A stretch of DNA of 30,875 nucleotides, taken from contig CAYYZY010000088.1 of assembly GCA_964475955.1 (NCBI GenBank), positions 1 to 30,875 on the forward strand, read 5' to 3'. The stretch comes from DATKZH01 sp964475955. GTDB taxonomy: Bacteria; Planctomycetota; Planctomycetia; Pirellulales; Thermoguttaceae. The notes beneath the pieces are model-generated. The model made no database searches. It had not been told where the DNA came from and saw only the letters and a program-made list of their open reading frames with translations. Position numbers and translations under genes: made by a program. Each line of letters opens with the position of its first letter. Position 1 is the first letter of the stretch. Of the stretch, positions 8,112 to 16,448 are shown piece after piece.

Positions 8112-8241
8112 CCCGCATTTCTCACCAGCCGGTGAGGCTGAACAACATGGCACCCACACCAACCCGGAGCGCAAGCGAGGCGAAGTGCAAGCCAGGGCCT
8201 CGCTTGCGCTTCGCGTTCGTGTGGCTGGTGAGAAATGCGGG
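8112..8241. repeat. Large palindromic (REP/MITE-like) element
   Basis: An imperfect 130-bp palindrome. The outer arms are exact 19-mers: CCCGCATTTCTCACCAGCC at 8112-8130 and its reverse complement at 8223-8241. Nested inside, GCGCAAGCGAGGC pairs with GCCTCGCTTGCGC, extending to a nearly perfect 27-bp inner stem. An ORF read across it gives KRKRGPGLHFASLALRVGV. I recall that peptide pattern from spurious ORFs across planctomycete genomes, which suggests a dispersed repeat family. There is no transposase, so it would have to be mobilised in trans or be a structural element. Confidence 0.8.
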
Positions 8242-8772
8242 CCAACGGGTCACGGCCAAGTGAACGGAAGGGGCCCGGCGTCGCGAAGCCCGTCCGCGAA
8301 AGACCTCTGCCCCCAGCGACCCCTTCTTCCGAGGGGCAAGCGAGACGCGCGTCGTGCCCCCGGCCCTCTTGTGAGGGGCTTGCCTACGGAAGATTCCGGG
8401 TGGATACTGGCGGGGCTGCGAAACTTCCAACGCCACTGCGGGTTTATTCCGAGGCGAGGGACTTGGGTTCCTTCCTGTGTGACCTTCCTCGGACGACCCC
8501 TCTCGCCTCCATGGAAGTCCGGCAGTTCGGCCGTTCCTCGTCGGCGCCCGCCCGCGGAGCCGACGGAAGTTGCGGTGTTCTCTATGCTTCACCCCTACGA
8601 GGATCGGAAGAGCCCCGGCAAAAAGGGCATGGGTGCTTCGCCGTCTACGAAACCGAGCCGCTTCGGTCGACGGTGGGGAAGCCGGTTTCCGAGTTGCCGG
8701 GCGCGGCCCGTCCGACGGTACCCTCCCGGCCGCCCGACCGTCATGGTGGCGCCCGTGTGGAACTGAAAGGCC
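8242..8772. other. Gene-free interval upstream of DUF1549/DUF1553 gene
   Basis: I see no convincing gene in about 530 bases. A long plus-strand open frame crosses it, but its composition (runs of R, P, A and G) marks it as a shadow of the high GC content. The promoter of the downstream gene should lie here; I could not identify clear boxes. Confidence 0.4.
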
Positions 8773-10446
8773 ATGATGAAGACACTATGGATCGCCGCGG
8801 TCGCGGTGGTGCCGCTCGGGGCCGCGACCGCGTCGTCGGAGCCGGCGCCCGCCGTCTACGAGAGCTCCATTCCGCCGAAGCCCGCAGGCCGCGTCGACGA
8901 GCTCGTTTTTGCCAAGCTGGCGTCGTTGGACGTCGAGCCCGTCCTCTGTTCCGACGCGGTCTTCGTGCGGCGCGCCTATCTCGACGTGCTCGGCACGCTC
9001 CCCACCGCGGAAGAAGCCCGGCAGTTCATCAACGACCGAGAGACGAAAGACAAGCGGCGTGCGCTGGTCGACCGTCTCCTGGCGCGCGACGAACTGGCGG
9101 ACTACTGGGCCATGAAATGGGGCGACGTCCTGCGGATCAAGGCGGAGTTCCCCGTCAATCTCTGGCCCAACGCGGCGCAGGCGTATCATCGCTGGGTACG
9201 GGCCTCGATCGCCGAGAACAAGCCGTACGATCAGTTCGCCCGGGAGTTGCTCACCTCCAGCGGCAGCAATTTCCGCGTGGGGCCGGTCAACTTCTATCGG
9301 GCGATCCAGAACAAGACCCCCGAAGGCATCGCCTCGGCCGTGGCCCTGACGTTCATGGGCTCGCGGACCGACGGCTGGCCGGAAGGCCGCCTGGCGGGGA
9401 CGGCCGTCTTCTTCTCGCAGATCGGCTACAAGCCCACCAGCGAGTGGAAGGAGGAAAGCGTCTTCTGGGATCCGCTGCACACCAGTTCCGTCCCGGGCAA
9501 CGCCGCGCCGGGGCACGCCGAGGTCACCACGTCGGTCGAGGCGCCCGCCGAAGAGTCGAAGGAAAAGCAAGAGGCGGTGGCCGAGGCCGAACGCGGGCCG
9601 CTCACAGCCGTCTTCCCCGACGGCACCCGGATCGAGCTGCCCCCGGACCGGGACCCCCGCGAAGTGTTCGCCGACTGGCTGATCCGGCCCGAGAATCCCT
9701 GGTTTGCACGGAACATCGTCAACCGCGTCTGGGCGTGGCTGATGGGGCGCGGCATCGTCCACGAGCCGGACGACCTCCGCGACGACAACCCGCCCAGCAA
9801 TCCCGAGCTGCTCGCCTACCTGGAGAAGGAGTTCGTCGACAGCGGGTACGATCTTCGCTGCCTTTACCGGACCATCCTGACTTGCACCACCTACCAGTTC
9901 TCCTCCGTACCCCGCTTCGACGACCCCGAGGCCCAGGCCCATTTCGCCAGCTACCCGCTGCGCCGGCTGGAGGCCGAGCTGCTGATCGACGCGGTGAACC
10001 GGATCACCGGCACCACCGACTTGTACACCAGCGCCATCCCCGAGCCCTTCACGTACATCCCGGAAGACATGCTCGCGGTCGAGGTGGCCGACGGGAGCAT
10101 CACCAGCCCGTTCCTCACCCTGTTCGGGCGTTCGGCGCGGGCGACCGGCATGGAAAACGAGCGGAACAACAAGCCGGTGCCGGCCCAGTGGCTGCACATG
10201 CTCAATTCGAGCCACATCCAGCAGAAGCTGGAGCGGGGTTCCAAGCTGAGGGCGCTTTTCACGTCCGGCCGCAATCCGCGAGAGATCGTGGAAGATCTCT
10301 ACCTGACGATCCTCTCGCGCCCGCCCACGCCCCAAGAGTTGGAGGCGGTGGCCGAGTACGTGGCGTCCGCGCAGCCGAAGGCCCAGGCAGCGATCGACGT
10401 CACCTGGGCGTTGATCAACAACACGGAGTTCCTGTATCGGCATTGA
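8773..10446 (+). CDS. Secreted DUF1549/DUF1553 protein
   Basis: A 557-residue planctomycete secreted protein. A signal peptide covers about residues 1-22 (MMKTLWIAAVAVVPLGAATA). The DUF1549 domain (about 35-210) includes RVDELVFAKL, RRAYLDVLGTLPTAEEARQF and YDQFARELLTSSGSN. The DUF1553 domain (about 290-555) includes PWFARNIVNRVWAWLMGRGI, YDLRCLYRTILTCTTYQFSS and EDLYLTILSRPPTPQELEAV. Between them is a charged insert of about 40 residues (APAEESKEKQEAVAEAERG). Most relatives I know are longer and often carry an N-terminal cytochrome domain; none is present here. The biochemical role of these domains is not established. Start MMK has a GAAAGG sequence upstream. It is probably functionally linked to the DUF1501 gene, as these families usually occur in pairs. 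Confidence 0.92.
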   Translation: MMKTLWIAAVAVVPLGAATASSEPAPAVYESSIPPKPAGRVDELVFAKLASLDVEPVLCSDAVFVRRAYLDVLGTLPTAEEARQFINDRETKDKRRALVDRLLARDELADYWAMKWGDVLRIKAEFPVNLWPNAAQAYHRWVRASIAENKPYDQFARELLTSSGSNFRVGPVNFYRAIQNKTPEGIASAVALTFMGSRTDGWPEGRLAGTAVFFSQIGYKPTSEWKEESVFWDPLHTSSVPGNAAPGHAEVTTSVEAPAEESKEKQEAVAEAERGPLTAVFPDGTRIELPPDRDPREVFADWLIRPENPWFARNIVNRVWAWLMGRGIVHEPDDLRDDNPPSNPELLAYLEKEFVDSGYDLRCLYRTILTCTTYQFSSVPRFDDPEAQAHFASYPLRRLEAELLIDAVNRITGTTDLYTSAIPEPFTYIPEDMLAVEVADGSITSPFLTLFGRSARATGMENERNNKPVPAQWLHMLNSSHIQQKLERGSKLRALFTSGRNPREIVEDLYLTILSRPPTPQELEAVAEYVASAQPKAQAAIDVTWALINNTEFLYRH

Positions 10447-10456
10447 ATCTCCAAAC

Positions 10457-10495
10457 CGAGATGGATCGGCATGCGGTGCTTCCCATCCGATCTCG
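10457..10495 (+). terminator. Hairpin after DUF1549/DUF1553 gene
   Basis: Eleven bases after the stop codon, CGAGATGGAT pairs with ATCCGATCTCG (one bulged G) around an 18-base loop. It is followed by only two T residues, so it is a weak intrinsic terminator or an mRNA 3' stabiliser. Its position before a new candidate promoter at 10616 fits a transcript boundary. Confidence 0.3.
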
Positions 10496-10615
10496 TTGAA
10501 GAGCGGTTTCTGGCGAGGGCGGACGAATTACAGGTGCTTTCCTGTTCAAGTCATTGACTCGTTGGGGCTTCAAGAGCGCGTCCCTGACGCCGGTCTTCTG
10601 CCTGCCGGACCACAG

Positions 10616-10644
10616 TTGGCCCGACGACCGAAAAGCGTTACGAT
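10616..10644 (+). promoter_or_regulatory. Candidate promoter for antitoxin-like/DUF1501 genes
   Basis: TTGGCC (10616-10621), a 17-bp spacer and TACGAT (10639-10644) lie 63 bp before the ATG at 10708. If real, the small gene and DUF1501 would be transcribed separately from DUF1549/DUF1553. Confidence 0.35.
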
Positions 10645-10707
10645 GAGGTAGGTTGTTCGGTCCTCTGCGACCGATGCTTTCTCCTGGCACTATTTGACGG
10701 TGAAACG

Positions 10708-10899
10708 ATGACGTCGAAACAGACGGCCATTTCCGTAATCAAGACGCTCTCTGATGACGTAACGTTGGACGAAGTGATCGATAGGCTGTACCTCGTCCGA
10801 AAGGTCGAACTCGGGATCGCCGAGGCCGATGCCGGTGACGTGATGCAGCACGAGGAATTCATGGCGGAACTCGAACGGGAAGATGCCAACGAGAAATGA
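10708..10899 (+). CDS. Small antitoxin-like protein (63 aa)
   Basis: A 63-residue acidic protein: MTSKQTAISVIKTLSDDVTL, EVIDRLYLVRKVELGIAEAD, then AGDVMQHEEFMAELERED. This helix-rich pattern, a predicted LYLVRKVExGIxxADAGxVxxHEE stretch, is typical of small antitoxins that pair with ParE/RelE-type toxins. No toxin gene follows. Instead the DUF1501 gene begins 16 bases after the stop, so the two are surely co-transcribed. It could be an orphan antitoxin that has lost its toxin. Its codon use and lower GC content differ somewhat from the flanking genes, which fits later insertion. Function is inferred from sequence resemblance only. Confidence 0.72.
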   Translation: MTSKQTAISVIKTLSDDVTLDEVIDRLYLVRKVELGIAEADAGDVMQHEEFMAELEREDANEK

Positions 10900-10915
10900 A
10901 AGGAAGTTGGGTACC

Positions 10916-12286
10916 ATGAAAACCGACCTTTCAGAGAAGGCGGGGTGGATCTCCCGCCGTGAAGCCATGCGCCGCGGACTGGCCGGCGCGGCCGGGACGC
11001 TGCTGGCGGGCGGGCTGGGCCCGCGGGCATTCGCCGCCGGGGCGAAGCCCGACAAAGCCTCCGGCAAGGCGCCCGCCGAGGCGAAGGCCAGGTCGGTCAT
11101 CCAGATCTTCCTCTGGGGCGGCATGTCGCACAACGACACGTGGGACCCGAAGCCGGGCGCGGGCCGCGAGTACCTGGGCGATTTCGACGAGGTGATCCCT
11201 ACCAACGCCGAAGGAATCCAGCTCAGCGCCCTGTTCCCCGAACTGGCCAAGCAGGCCGACAAGTACTCCCTCATCCGCAGCATGACCCACGGCATCAACG
11301 GCCACGAAACGGCCGCCTACCTGATGCAGACCGGGCACCCGGCCGGCGGGCGCCTGGCCTACCCGAGCGTCGGCGCCGTCTTCACGCTGTTCAAAGGCCC
11401 CGACTACAAGGGATTGATCCCCCCCTACGTCGTGCTGACCAAGCCGGCCGGCCGGTTCTCCGAAGAAGGGTTCCTGGGGCCGAAGTTCAAGCCGTTCGCC
11501 ACGGGCGGAGACCCGAACGCGCCGCGATTCGAGGTCGAGGGCGTCGTCGCCCGGGGAATCACCGACGACCGGCAGATCGCCCGCCGCGCCCTGCGCGAGA
11601 AGCTCGACCTGATGTACGCCACCATGGCGGCCCATCCCGAAATGGAGGCCGCCAAGGACGCCAAGGACGCCGCCTACGAGCTGATCCTGGGCTCGGGCAA
11701 GGAGGTGTTCGACCTGTCGAAGGAGAAGCCGGAGCTGCGCGACCGCTACGGCCGCCACACGTTCGGCCAGGAGTGCCTGGTGGCGCGGCGCCTGGTCGAG
11801 TCGGGCGTCCCCTACATCACGATCAACTATCCCGGAGGCTGGGACACGCACAAAGGCCACTTCCAGAGAATGCGGCAGCAATGTCCGCAACTGGATCAAG
11901 GGTTGGCGATGCTGCTTCAGGACCTGCGCGACCACGGCCTTCTGGAAAGCACGATCGTTTGGTGCTGCGGCGAGTTCGGCCGGGGGCCCAAGGTCGACTG
12001 GCAACCGCCGTGGAACGGGGGACGCAGCCACTACGGCAAGGTGTTCACCGTGCTGGTCGCCGGCGGCGGATTCCGAGGGGGCTGCGTAGTGGGCTCCTCC
12101 GACGAGGTCGGCGCGGAGGTCAAGGAGCGGCCCGTCTACCCGGTCGACCTGATGGGAAGCATCTACCAGTTGGCCGGCATCGATCCGAACGCCCGGCTGC
12201 CCCACCCCTTGGGCCTGGAGGCCCACGTGCTGCCGCCTCCTTCCGACGAAGTGAAGTCGGCCGGCCTGTTGACCGAGATCATGTAG
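10916..12286 (+). CDS. Tat-exported DUF1501 protein
   Basis: A 456-residue member of DUF1501, a sulfatase/alkaline-phosphatase-like fold abundant in planctomycetes. A twin-arginine signal is visible: SRREAMRRGLAGAAGTLLAG, with S-R-R at residues 13-15. Conserved family stretches include FLWGGMSHNDTWDPKPG near the N-terminus, SMTHGINGHETAAYLMQTGH, YPSVGAV, GGWDTHKGHF and CCGEFGRGPKVD. The last two carry the Asp/His residues expected to bind metal in this superfamily. ATG 10916 has AAAGGAAG upstream. An in-frame earlier start exists but overlaps the preceding small gene and lacks signal-peptide character. It probably works with the DUF1549/DUF1553 protein outside the cytoplasm. Confidence 0.94.
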   Translation: MKTDLSEKAGWISRREAMRRGLAGAAGTLLAGGLGPRAFAAGAKPDKASGKAPAEAKARSVIQIFLWGGMSHNDTWDPKPGAGREYLGDFDEVIPTNAEGIQLSALFPELAKQADKYSLIRSMTHGINGHETAAYLMQTGHPAGGRLAYPSVGAVFTLFKGPDYKGLIPPYVVLTKPAGRFSEEGFLGPKFKPFATGGDPNAPRFEVEGVVARGITDDRQIARRALREKLDLMYATMAAHPEMEAAKDAKDAAYELILGSGKEVFDLSKEKPELRDRYGRHTFGQECLVARRLVESGVPYITINYPGGWDTHKGHFQRMRQQCPQLDQGLAMLLQDLRDHGLLESTIVWCCGEFGRGPKVDWQPPWNGGRSHYGKVFTVLVAGGGFRGGCVVGSSDEVGAEVKERPVYPVDLMGSIYQLAGIDPNARLPHPLGLEAHVLPPPSDEVKSAGLLTEIM

Positions 12287-12385
12287 CCGTCGGCGACGGC
12301 CCCGAAGCCTCCGCCGGAATCGCAATCCCCCGCTTCCCAAAGCGACCACGTATCGTTTCGCGCGTGCAAGACAACGGAGCGACTC

Positions 12386-14545
12386 ATGAGCAACGTTCGA
12401 TGGCTTCCCACCCTCGCCCTGGCGGGGTTGCTGGCGACGGCGCCGCAGGCGCGGGGGCAGGCGACCCCGTATATCGGTTTCGTTTACCCGGCGGGCGCCC
12501 ACCAGGGCACCACGTGCCAGGTCCGACTGGGCGGGCAGCGCCTGCTCGGCGCCCGCGGAGCGATCGTGACCGGCGAAGGCGTTTCCGCGAAGCTCGTCCA
12601 CTATTACCGCAAGCTCGGCAACCAGGAAGTGACGCTGATGCGGGAACAGCTCCGGGAATTGCGGCGCGACGTGGGCGGCAGGGCCGGCAGGGCAAGGCGG
12701 GCCAACCGGGGCAGAAGGGCCCGACCGGCCCCCAAGCTCGACCCGGAAACGCAGAAGGTCGTCTCGAACATTCAGGCGAGGATCGCCGGATGGGTCAACC
12801 GGCCGGCCTGCGCCTCGCTGGCCGACATCGCCGTCGTCGAGGTGACGGTCGCTCCCGACGCCGCCCCCGGCCTGCACGAGATCCGCCTGATCACGGCGCG
12901 CGGAACCACCAATCCGCTCCCCTTCCACGTGGGCCAGGTCCCCGAGGTCGCCCGGAAGCCGATGAAGACCAGTTACGCCCAGGTGCTCGGCAAGGAGCAT
13001 CTGGCCCAGCGCAAGCGCCCGGAAGAGGAAGTCGAGGTCCGCGTCGCCGTGCCCTGCACGATGAACGGCCAGATCGCCTCCGGCGAAGTGAACCGGTACC
13101 GCTTCGAAGCGGAGAAGGGGCAGCGCCTGGTGATTTCCGTCATGGCGCGGCAGTTGGTCCCCTACATCGCCGACGCCGTCCCCGGCTGGTTCCAGCCGGT
13201 GGTCACGCTCTTCGACGGCGATGGCAAGGAGCTGGCCTTCAACGACGATTTCCGCTTCAAGCCCGACCCGACCCTCTGTTTCGACGTGCCCCGGAACGGC
13301 GAGTACCTGCTCGAAATCACCGACGCCATCTACCGCGGCCGCGAGGACTTCGTCTACCGCCTCACCATCGGCCAGGTGCCCTTCGTCACCAGCATCTTCC
13401 CGCTGGGGGGCCGCGTGGGCGAGCCGGTTTCGCTCGAGATGAACGGCTGGAACCTCCAAAACGCCCACGTCGCGCCGCCGCCCGACGACGCAGCTCCGGG
13501 CATTCACCTCATCGCCGCCCGGAACGAAGAGGGCTTCGTCACCAACCACGTCCCCTTCAAGCTCGACACGCTGCCCGAGTGCTTCGACCGCGAAGCGAAC
13601 GACGGCCTTTCCCAGGCGCAGCGAGTGACGCTTCCCGTAATCGTCAACGGGCGCATCGATCGGCCCGGCGACTGGGACGTGTTCCGGGTGGAAGGCAAGG
13701 CCGGCCAGACGATCGTGGCGGAGGTGTGGGCGCGTCGGCTCGATTCGCCCATGGATTCCCTGCTCAAGCTCACCGATGCGAAAGGCAAGCTGCTCGAGTT
13801 CAACGACGACCACGACGACCCGGCCTCCGGCCTGAACACGCACCACGCCGATTCCTACCTCTCGTTCCAACTGCCGGCCGACGGGGCCTACTGCGTCCAC
13901 CTGGGCGAGGTGACGCACAACGGCGGCGAGGCGTACGGCTACCGCCTGCGCATCAGCCGGCCCCAGCCTGACTTCGCCCTGCGCGTCGTCCCCTCCAGCG
14001 CCGGCTTCCGCAGCAAGGGCTGGGCGGGCCTGAACGTCTACGCCATCCGCAAGGACGGCTTCAAGGGCCCGATCACTCTCCGCTTGAAAAACCCGCCGAA
14101 GGGGTTCATGGCGCGCCCCGTCATCCTCCCGGCGGACAAGGAAACGGTCCGGTTCGGGATGAGGACCGAGCTTCGGGGCACGAAGCAGCCCGTCGATCTC
14201 TGCATCGAAGGCCGTGCGCAGATCGGGAGCAAAGAAGTCGTGCGCGTCGCCGTGCCCGCCGAAGATTGCATGCAGGCCTTCCTGTGGCGGCATCTCGTTC
14301 CGGCCAAGGACCTGAAGGCCCTGGTCTTCCATCCCTCCGACCAGCCTCCGCCGGAGCGCATCGCCCCGGAGCTCACCGACGAGCTCAAGGCCAAGTACGC
14401 CCCCAAAGACGCGGAGAACCGGGCGCAGTTTTCCAGGCGCCAGGTGCGGGGTCGCCTGAGGCAACTCGAGGCCCTCTACCAGGAATGGCTTCTGACCGAC
14501 GACTTCTACCTGCGCAAGGTCGCCGAGTGCGAAGCCGCGATGTAG
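12386..14545 (+). CDS. Secreted protein with two PPC domains
   Basis: A 719-residue secreted protein with a signal peptide ending near ARGQA (residues 1-25). An N-terminal IPT-like region follows (IGFVYPAGAHQGTTCQVRLG). A basic, low-complexity insert at about 95-115 (GRAGRARRANRGRRARPAPK) is unusual. Two bacterial pre-peptidase C-terminal (PPC) beta-sandwich domains follow, at about 225-328 (NGQIASGEVNRYRFEAEKGQ, VTLFDGDGKELAFNDDF) and 419-525 (NGRIDRPGDWDVFRVEGKAG, LKLTDAKGKLLEFNDD). The C-terminal 190 residues are unassigned and end in a charged helix. No protease domain is seen, so it is probably structural or ligand-binding. It follows DUF1501 by 99 bp, and PPC proteins often accompany this cassette. 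Confidence 0.88.
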   Translation: MSNVRWLPTLALAGLLATAPQARGQATPYIGFVYPAGAHQGTTCQVRLGGQRLLGARGAIVTGEGVSAKLVHYYRKLGNQEVTLMREQLRELRRDVGGRAGRARRANRGRRARPAPKLDPETQKVVSNIQARIAGWVNRPACASLADIAVVEVTVAPDAAPGLHEIRLITARGTTNPLPFHVGQVPEVARKPMKTSYAQVLGKEHLAQRKRPEEEVEVRVAVPCTMNGQIASGEVNRYRFEAEKGQRLVISVMARQLVPYIADAVPGWFQPVVTLFDGDGKELAFNDDFRFKPDPTLCFDVPRNGEYLLEITDAIYRGREDFVYRLTIGQVPFVTSIFPLGGRVGEPVSLEMNGWNLQNAHVAPPPDDAAPGIHLIAARNEEGFVTNHVPFKLDTLPECFDREANDGLSQAQRVTLPVIVNGRIDRPGDWDVFRVEGKAGQTIVAEVWARRLDSPMDSLLKLTDAKGKLLEFNDDHDDPASGLNTHHADSYLSFQLPADGAYCVHLGEVTHNGGEAYGYRLRISRPQPDFALRVVPSSAGFRSKGWAGLNVYAIRKDGFKGPITLRLKNPPKGFMARPVILPADKETVRFGMRTELRGTKQPVDLCIEGRAQIGSKEVVRVAVPAEDCMQAFLWRHLVPAKDLKALVFHPSDQPPPERIAPELTDELKAKYAPKDAENRAQFSRRQVRGRLRQLEALYQEWLLTDDFYLRKVAECEAAM

Positions 14546-14604
14546 CGGCTCCTTGAGTCGGGTGGGCACCGCCCCTTCGAGAGCGCGGCCGCCATCGGCG
14601 GGTC

Positions 14605-14632
14605 TTGCAGACGCTCGGTCCGCCGTTATACT
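14605..14632 (+). promoter_or_regulatory. Candidate promoter for amidohydrolase pair
   Basis: TTGCAG (14605-14610), a 16-bp spacer and TATACT (14627-14632, five of six consensus bases) lie 66 bp before the GTG at 14699. This is the best-looking promoter in the window after that of rplM. Confidence 0.45.
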
Positions 14633-14698
14633 GCGTGCCGGACGCTGCGGGGCATCGACCGGCGCGCAGCCTTGCGCCTGCATGAAGGGGGACAGCAC

Positions 14699-15598
14699 GT
14701 GGACAACGTCGACCGAAGAGACTTCCTGCAAGGTTCGCTCCTGGCGACGGCGGCCGTCGGGCTTGGCGCGCGTGCCGAGGCGGCGGCGGCCGAGGAGCCC
14801 GCGTCCATCATACGGGGCCCGGTGATCGACACCAACGTCTACGTCTCGCGATGGCCGTTTCGGCGCATCCCCGGCGACGACACGGCAGAGTTGGTCGAGA
14901 TGCTCCGCGGCCACGGGGTCGTGGAGGCTTGGGCGGGAAGCTTCGACGGCGTCTTCCACAAGGACGTCGCCGCGGCCAATGCCCGGCTCGCCGAGGAGTG
15001 CCAAACCCGGAGCGAAGGCCTGCTGATCCCCTTCGGCACGGTGAACCCGAAGCTGCCGGATTGGGAGGACGACCTGCGACGGTGCTGCGAAGAACATGGG
15101 ATGCCCGGCATTCGCCTCCACCCGAACTACCACGCGTACACGCTCGATGACCCCGGCTTCGCCCGGCTGCTCGAGCTGGCCTCGGATCGCGGCATGGTCG
15201 TCCAACTCGTGGCGTGGATGGAGGACGAGCGACACCAGAACCCGCTGATGCCCGTGGCCACGGTCGATTTGAAGCCGCTCGCGGGGCTGCTCCAGAACGT
15301 GCCCGAGTTGCCCGTTGTCCTGCTGGCCGCCGCGCATGTTCCCACCCGAAGGGAACTGGCGGCCTTGGCCGAGGCCGGGCAGGTCTACTTCGACCTCTCG
15401 AAGCTGGAGCTGATCGAGGGGCTCGCCAAGCTGCTTGCGCGCGTGCCCGTGGAGCGAGTCCTGTTCGGCTCCTACTCGCCGATGTTCTACTTCGAGTCGA
15501 CGGCGCTCAAGCTCCGCGAATCGGTGCTGGACGAAACGCAGACCCGCAGAATCCTCGAACGGAACGCCCGCACGGTGCTTCGCAGAAAAGGCTCCTGA
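14699..15598 (+). CDS. Amidohydrolase-like protein lacking metal ligands, Tat-type leader
   Basis: A 299-residue TIM-barrel protein of the Amidohydro_2 superfamily. Start GTG 14699 has GAAGGGGG 8-9 bases upstream, and the product begins VDNVDRRDFLQGSLLATAAV, a twin-arginine leader. The usual first-strand metal motif DTHxH is replaced by DTNVY (residues about 43-47). The last-strand Asp (GSD) is replaced in VLFGSYSPMFYFES. The strand-5 His is not visible in MVVQLVAWMEDERHQ; one His remains in AAAHVPTRREL. So a normal metal-dependent hydrolase seems unlikely. The rest of the barrel is well kept (GIRLHPNYHAYTLDDPGF). It lies 46 bp before an intact amidohydrolase in the same direction, and may be its non-catalytic partner. 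Confidence 0.85.
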   Translation: MDNVDRRDFLQGSLLATAAVGLGARAEAAAAEEPASIIRGPVIDTNVYVSRWPFRRIPGDDTAELVEMLRGHGVVEAWAGSFDGVFHKDVAAANARLAEECQTRSEGLLIPFGTVNPKLPDWEDDLRRCCEEHGMPGIRLHPNYHAYTLDDPGFARLLELASDRGMVVQLVAWMEDERHQNPLMPVATVDLKPLAGLLQNVPELPVVLLAAAHVPTRRELAALAEAGQVYFDLSKLELIEGLAKLLARVPVERVLFGSYSPMFYFESTALKLRESVLDETQTRRILERNARTVLRRKGS

Positions 15599-15644
15599 CA
15601 CCTCTTCCCCCCTCTTTGCCCTTTTTCCGGGAGGCCGGCAAGCG

Positions 15645-16448
15645 ATGAAGATCTGGGACATGCACTGCCACCTGCCGTCCCGGAACGTGTCGGGCGGCAC
15701 CCTCGCCGAGCAGATGGAGCACATGCTCGAGATCGCCGGGCGCGTGGGGATCGAGAAGATCGGCGTCTTCCTCCAAACGGGAAAGCCCGAGGGCCCCAAC
15801 AGCGACCGGCAAATCCTGCGCGCGTTGACGCGGTTCGAGGGGCGCGTGTTCGGGTTCGTCTGGTGCGATCTGTTCGAGGTCCGCCGGAGCGTCGACCTGC
15901 TGAAGCGCTGGGTGGGCGACGGCCCCATGGTCGGCCTCAAGCTGGGCGGCTACAGCGGCATATGCAGCAAGCCGGAGTACGACCCCGTGTTTCGCCAGGC
16001 CGTCGACCTGAAGGCGGTCGTCTACCAGCACACCTGGATCAAGCTGGGCGGCGACCCACCCTATCCCGGCGGGGGAAATCTTCCCAAGGAATCGAGGCCG
16101 AAAGACCTCGTCCAGGTGGCGGCGCGCTATCCCGATTATCCCTTCATCTGCGGGCACGCGGGCGGCGACTGGGAGCTGGGTATCCGGGTGGTCCGGGCGT
16201 CGAAGAACCTCTTCCTGGAAATCGCCGGCGGCTATCCCACCCGGGGCCTGGTCGAAATGGCGGTCCGCGAGCTGGGCGCCGAGCGCGTGATCTACGGCAG
16301 CGACGTCACCGGCCGCAGCTTCTCCACCCAGTTGGGCAAGGTCCACGGGGCCGCGATCTCCGACCACCAGAAGGCGCTCATCTTCAGCGGCAGTCTCCGC
16401 CGCCTGATGCGGCCGATCCTGGAGCGGAAGGGCATCCGGGTGGAGTAG
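15645..16448 (+). CDS. Amidohydrolase (Amidohydro_2 family)
   Basis: A 267-residue metal-dependent hydrolase of the amidohydrolase superfamily, cytoplasmic (no leader). The metal motif is intact: MKIWDMHCHLPS gives D-x-H-x-H at the first strand. YQHTWIKLGG supplies the strand-5 His, ICGHAGGDWELG the strand-6 His, and YGSDVTGRSF the strand-8 Asp. The substrate is unknown; relatives include aminocarboxymuconate-semialdehyde decarboxylase-like and lactone-hydrolase-like enzymes. ATG 15645 follows GGGAGG at a slightly long spacing. It stands directly after the ligand-less homologue. Its TAG stop lies within a 31-bp direct repeat at 16440-16501. Confidence 0.9.
   Translation: MKIWDMHCHLPSRNVSGGTLAEQMEHMLEIAGRVGIEKIGVFLQTGKPEGPNSDRQILRALTRFEGRVFGFVWCDLFEVRRSVDLLKRWVGDGPMVGLKLGGYSGICSKPEYDPVFRQAVDLKAVVYQHTWIKLGGDPPYPGGGNLPKESRPKDLVQVAARYPDYPFICGHAGGDWELGIRVVRASKNLFLEIAGGYPTRGLVEMAVRELGAERVIYGSDVTGRSFSTQLGKVHGAAISDHQKALIFSGSLRRLMRPILERKGIRVE

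Noticed and set aside
7767..8241. Short repeats suggestive of a CRISPR array
   Set aside because: The units differ from one another, and there are no equal spacers and no cas genes; they are palindromic repeats.
8235..8772. Open plus-strand frame that runs into the DUF1549/DUF1553 gene in another phase
   Set aside because: Arg/Pro/Gly-rich composition without any domain; it is a GC shadow.
10931..15940. A 1,669-codon open frame on the minus strand across the DUF1501, PPC and amidohydrolase genes
   Set aside because: It is antisense to four well-recognised genes, and its composition follows from their GC-rich third positions. No domain is visible in it.
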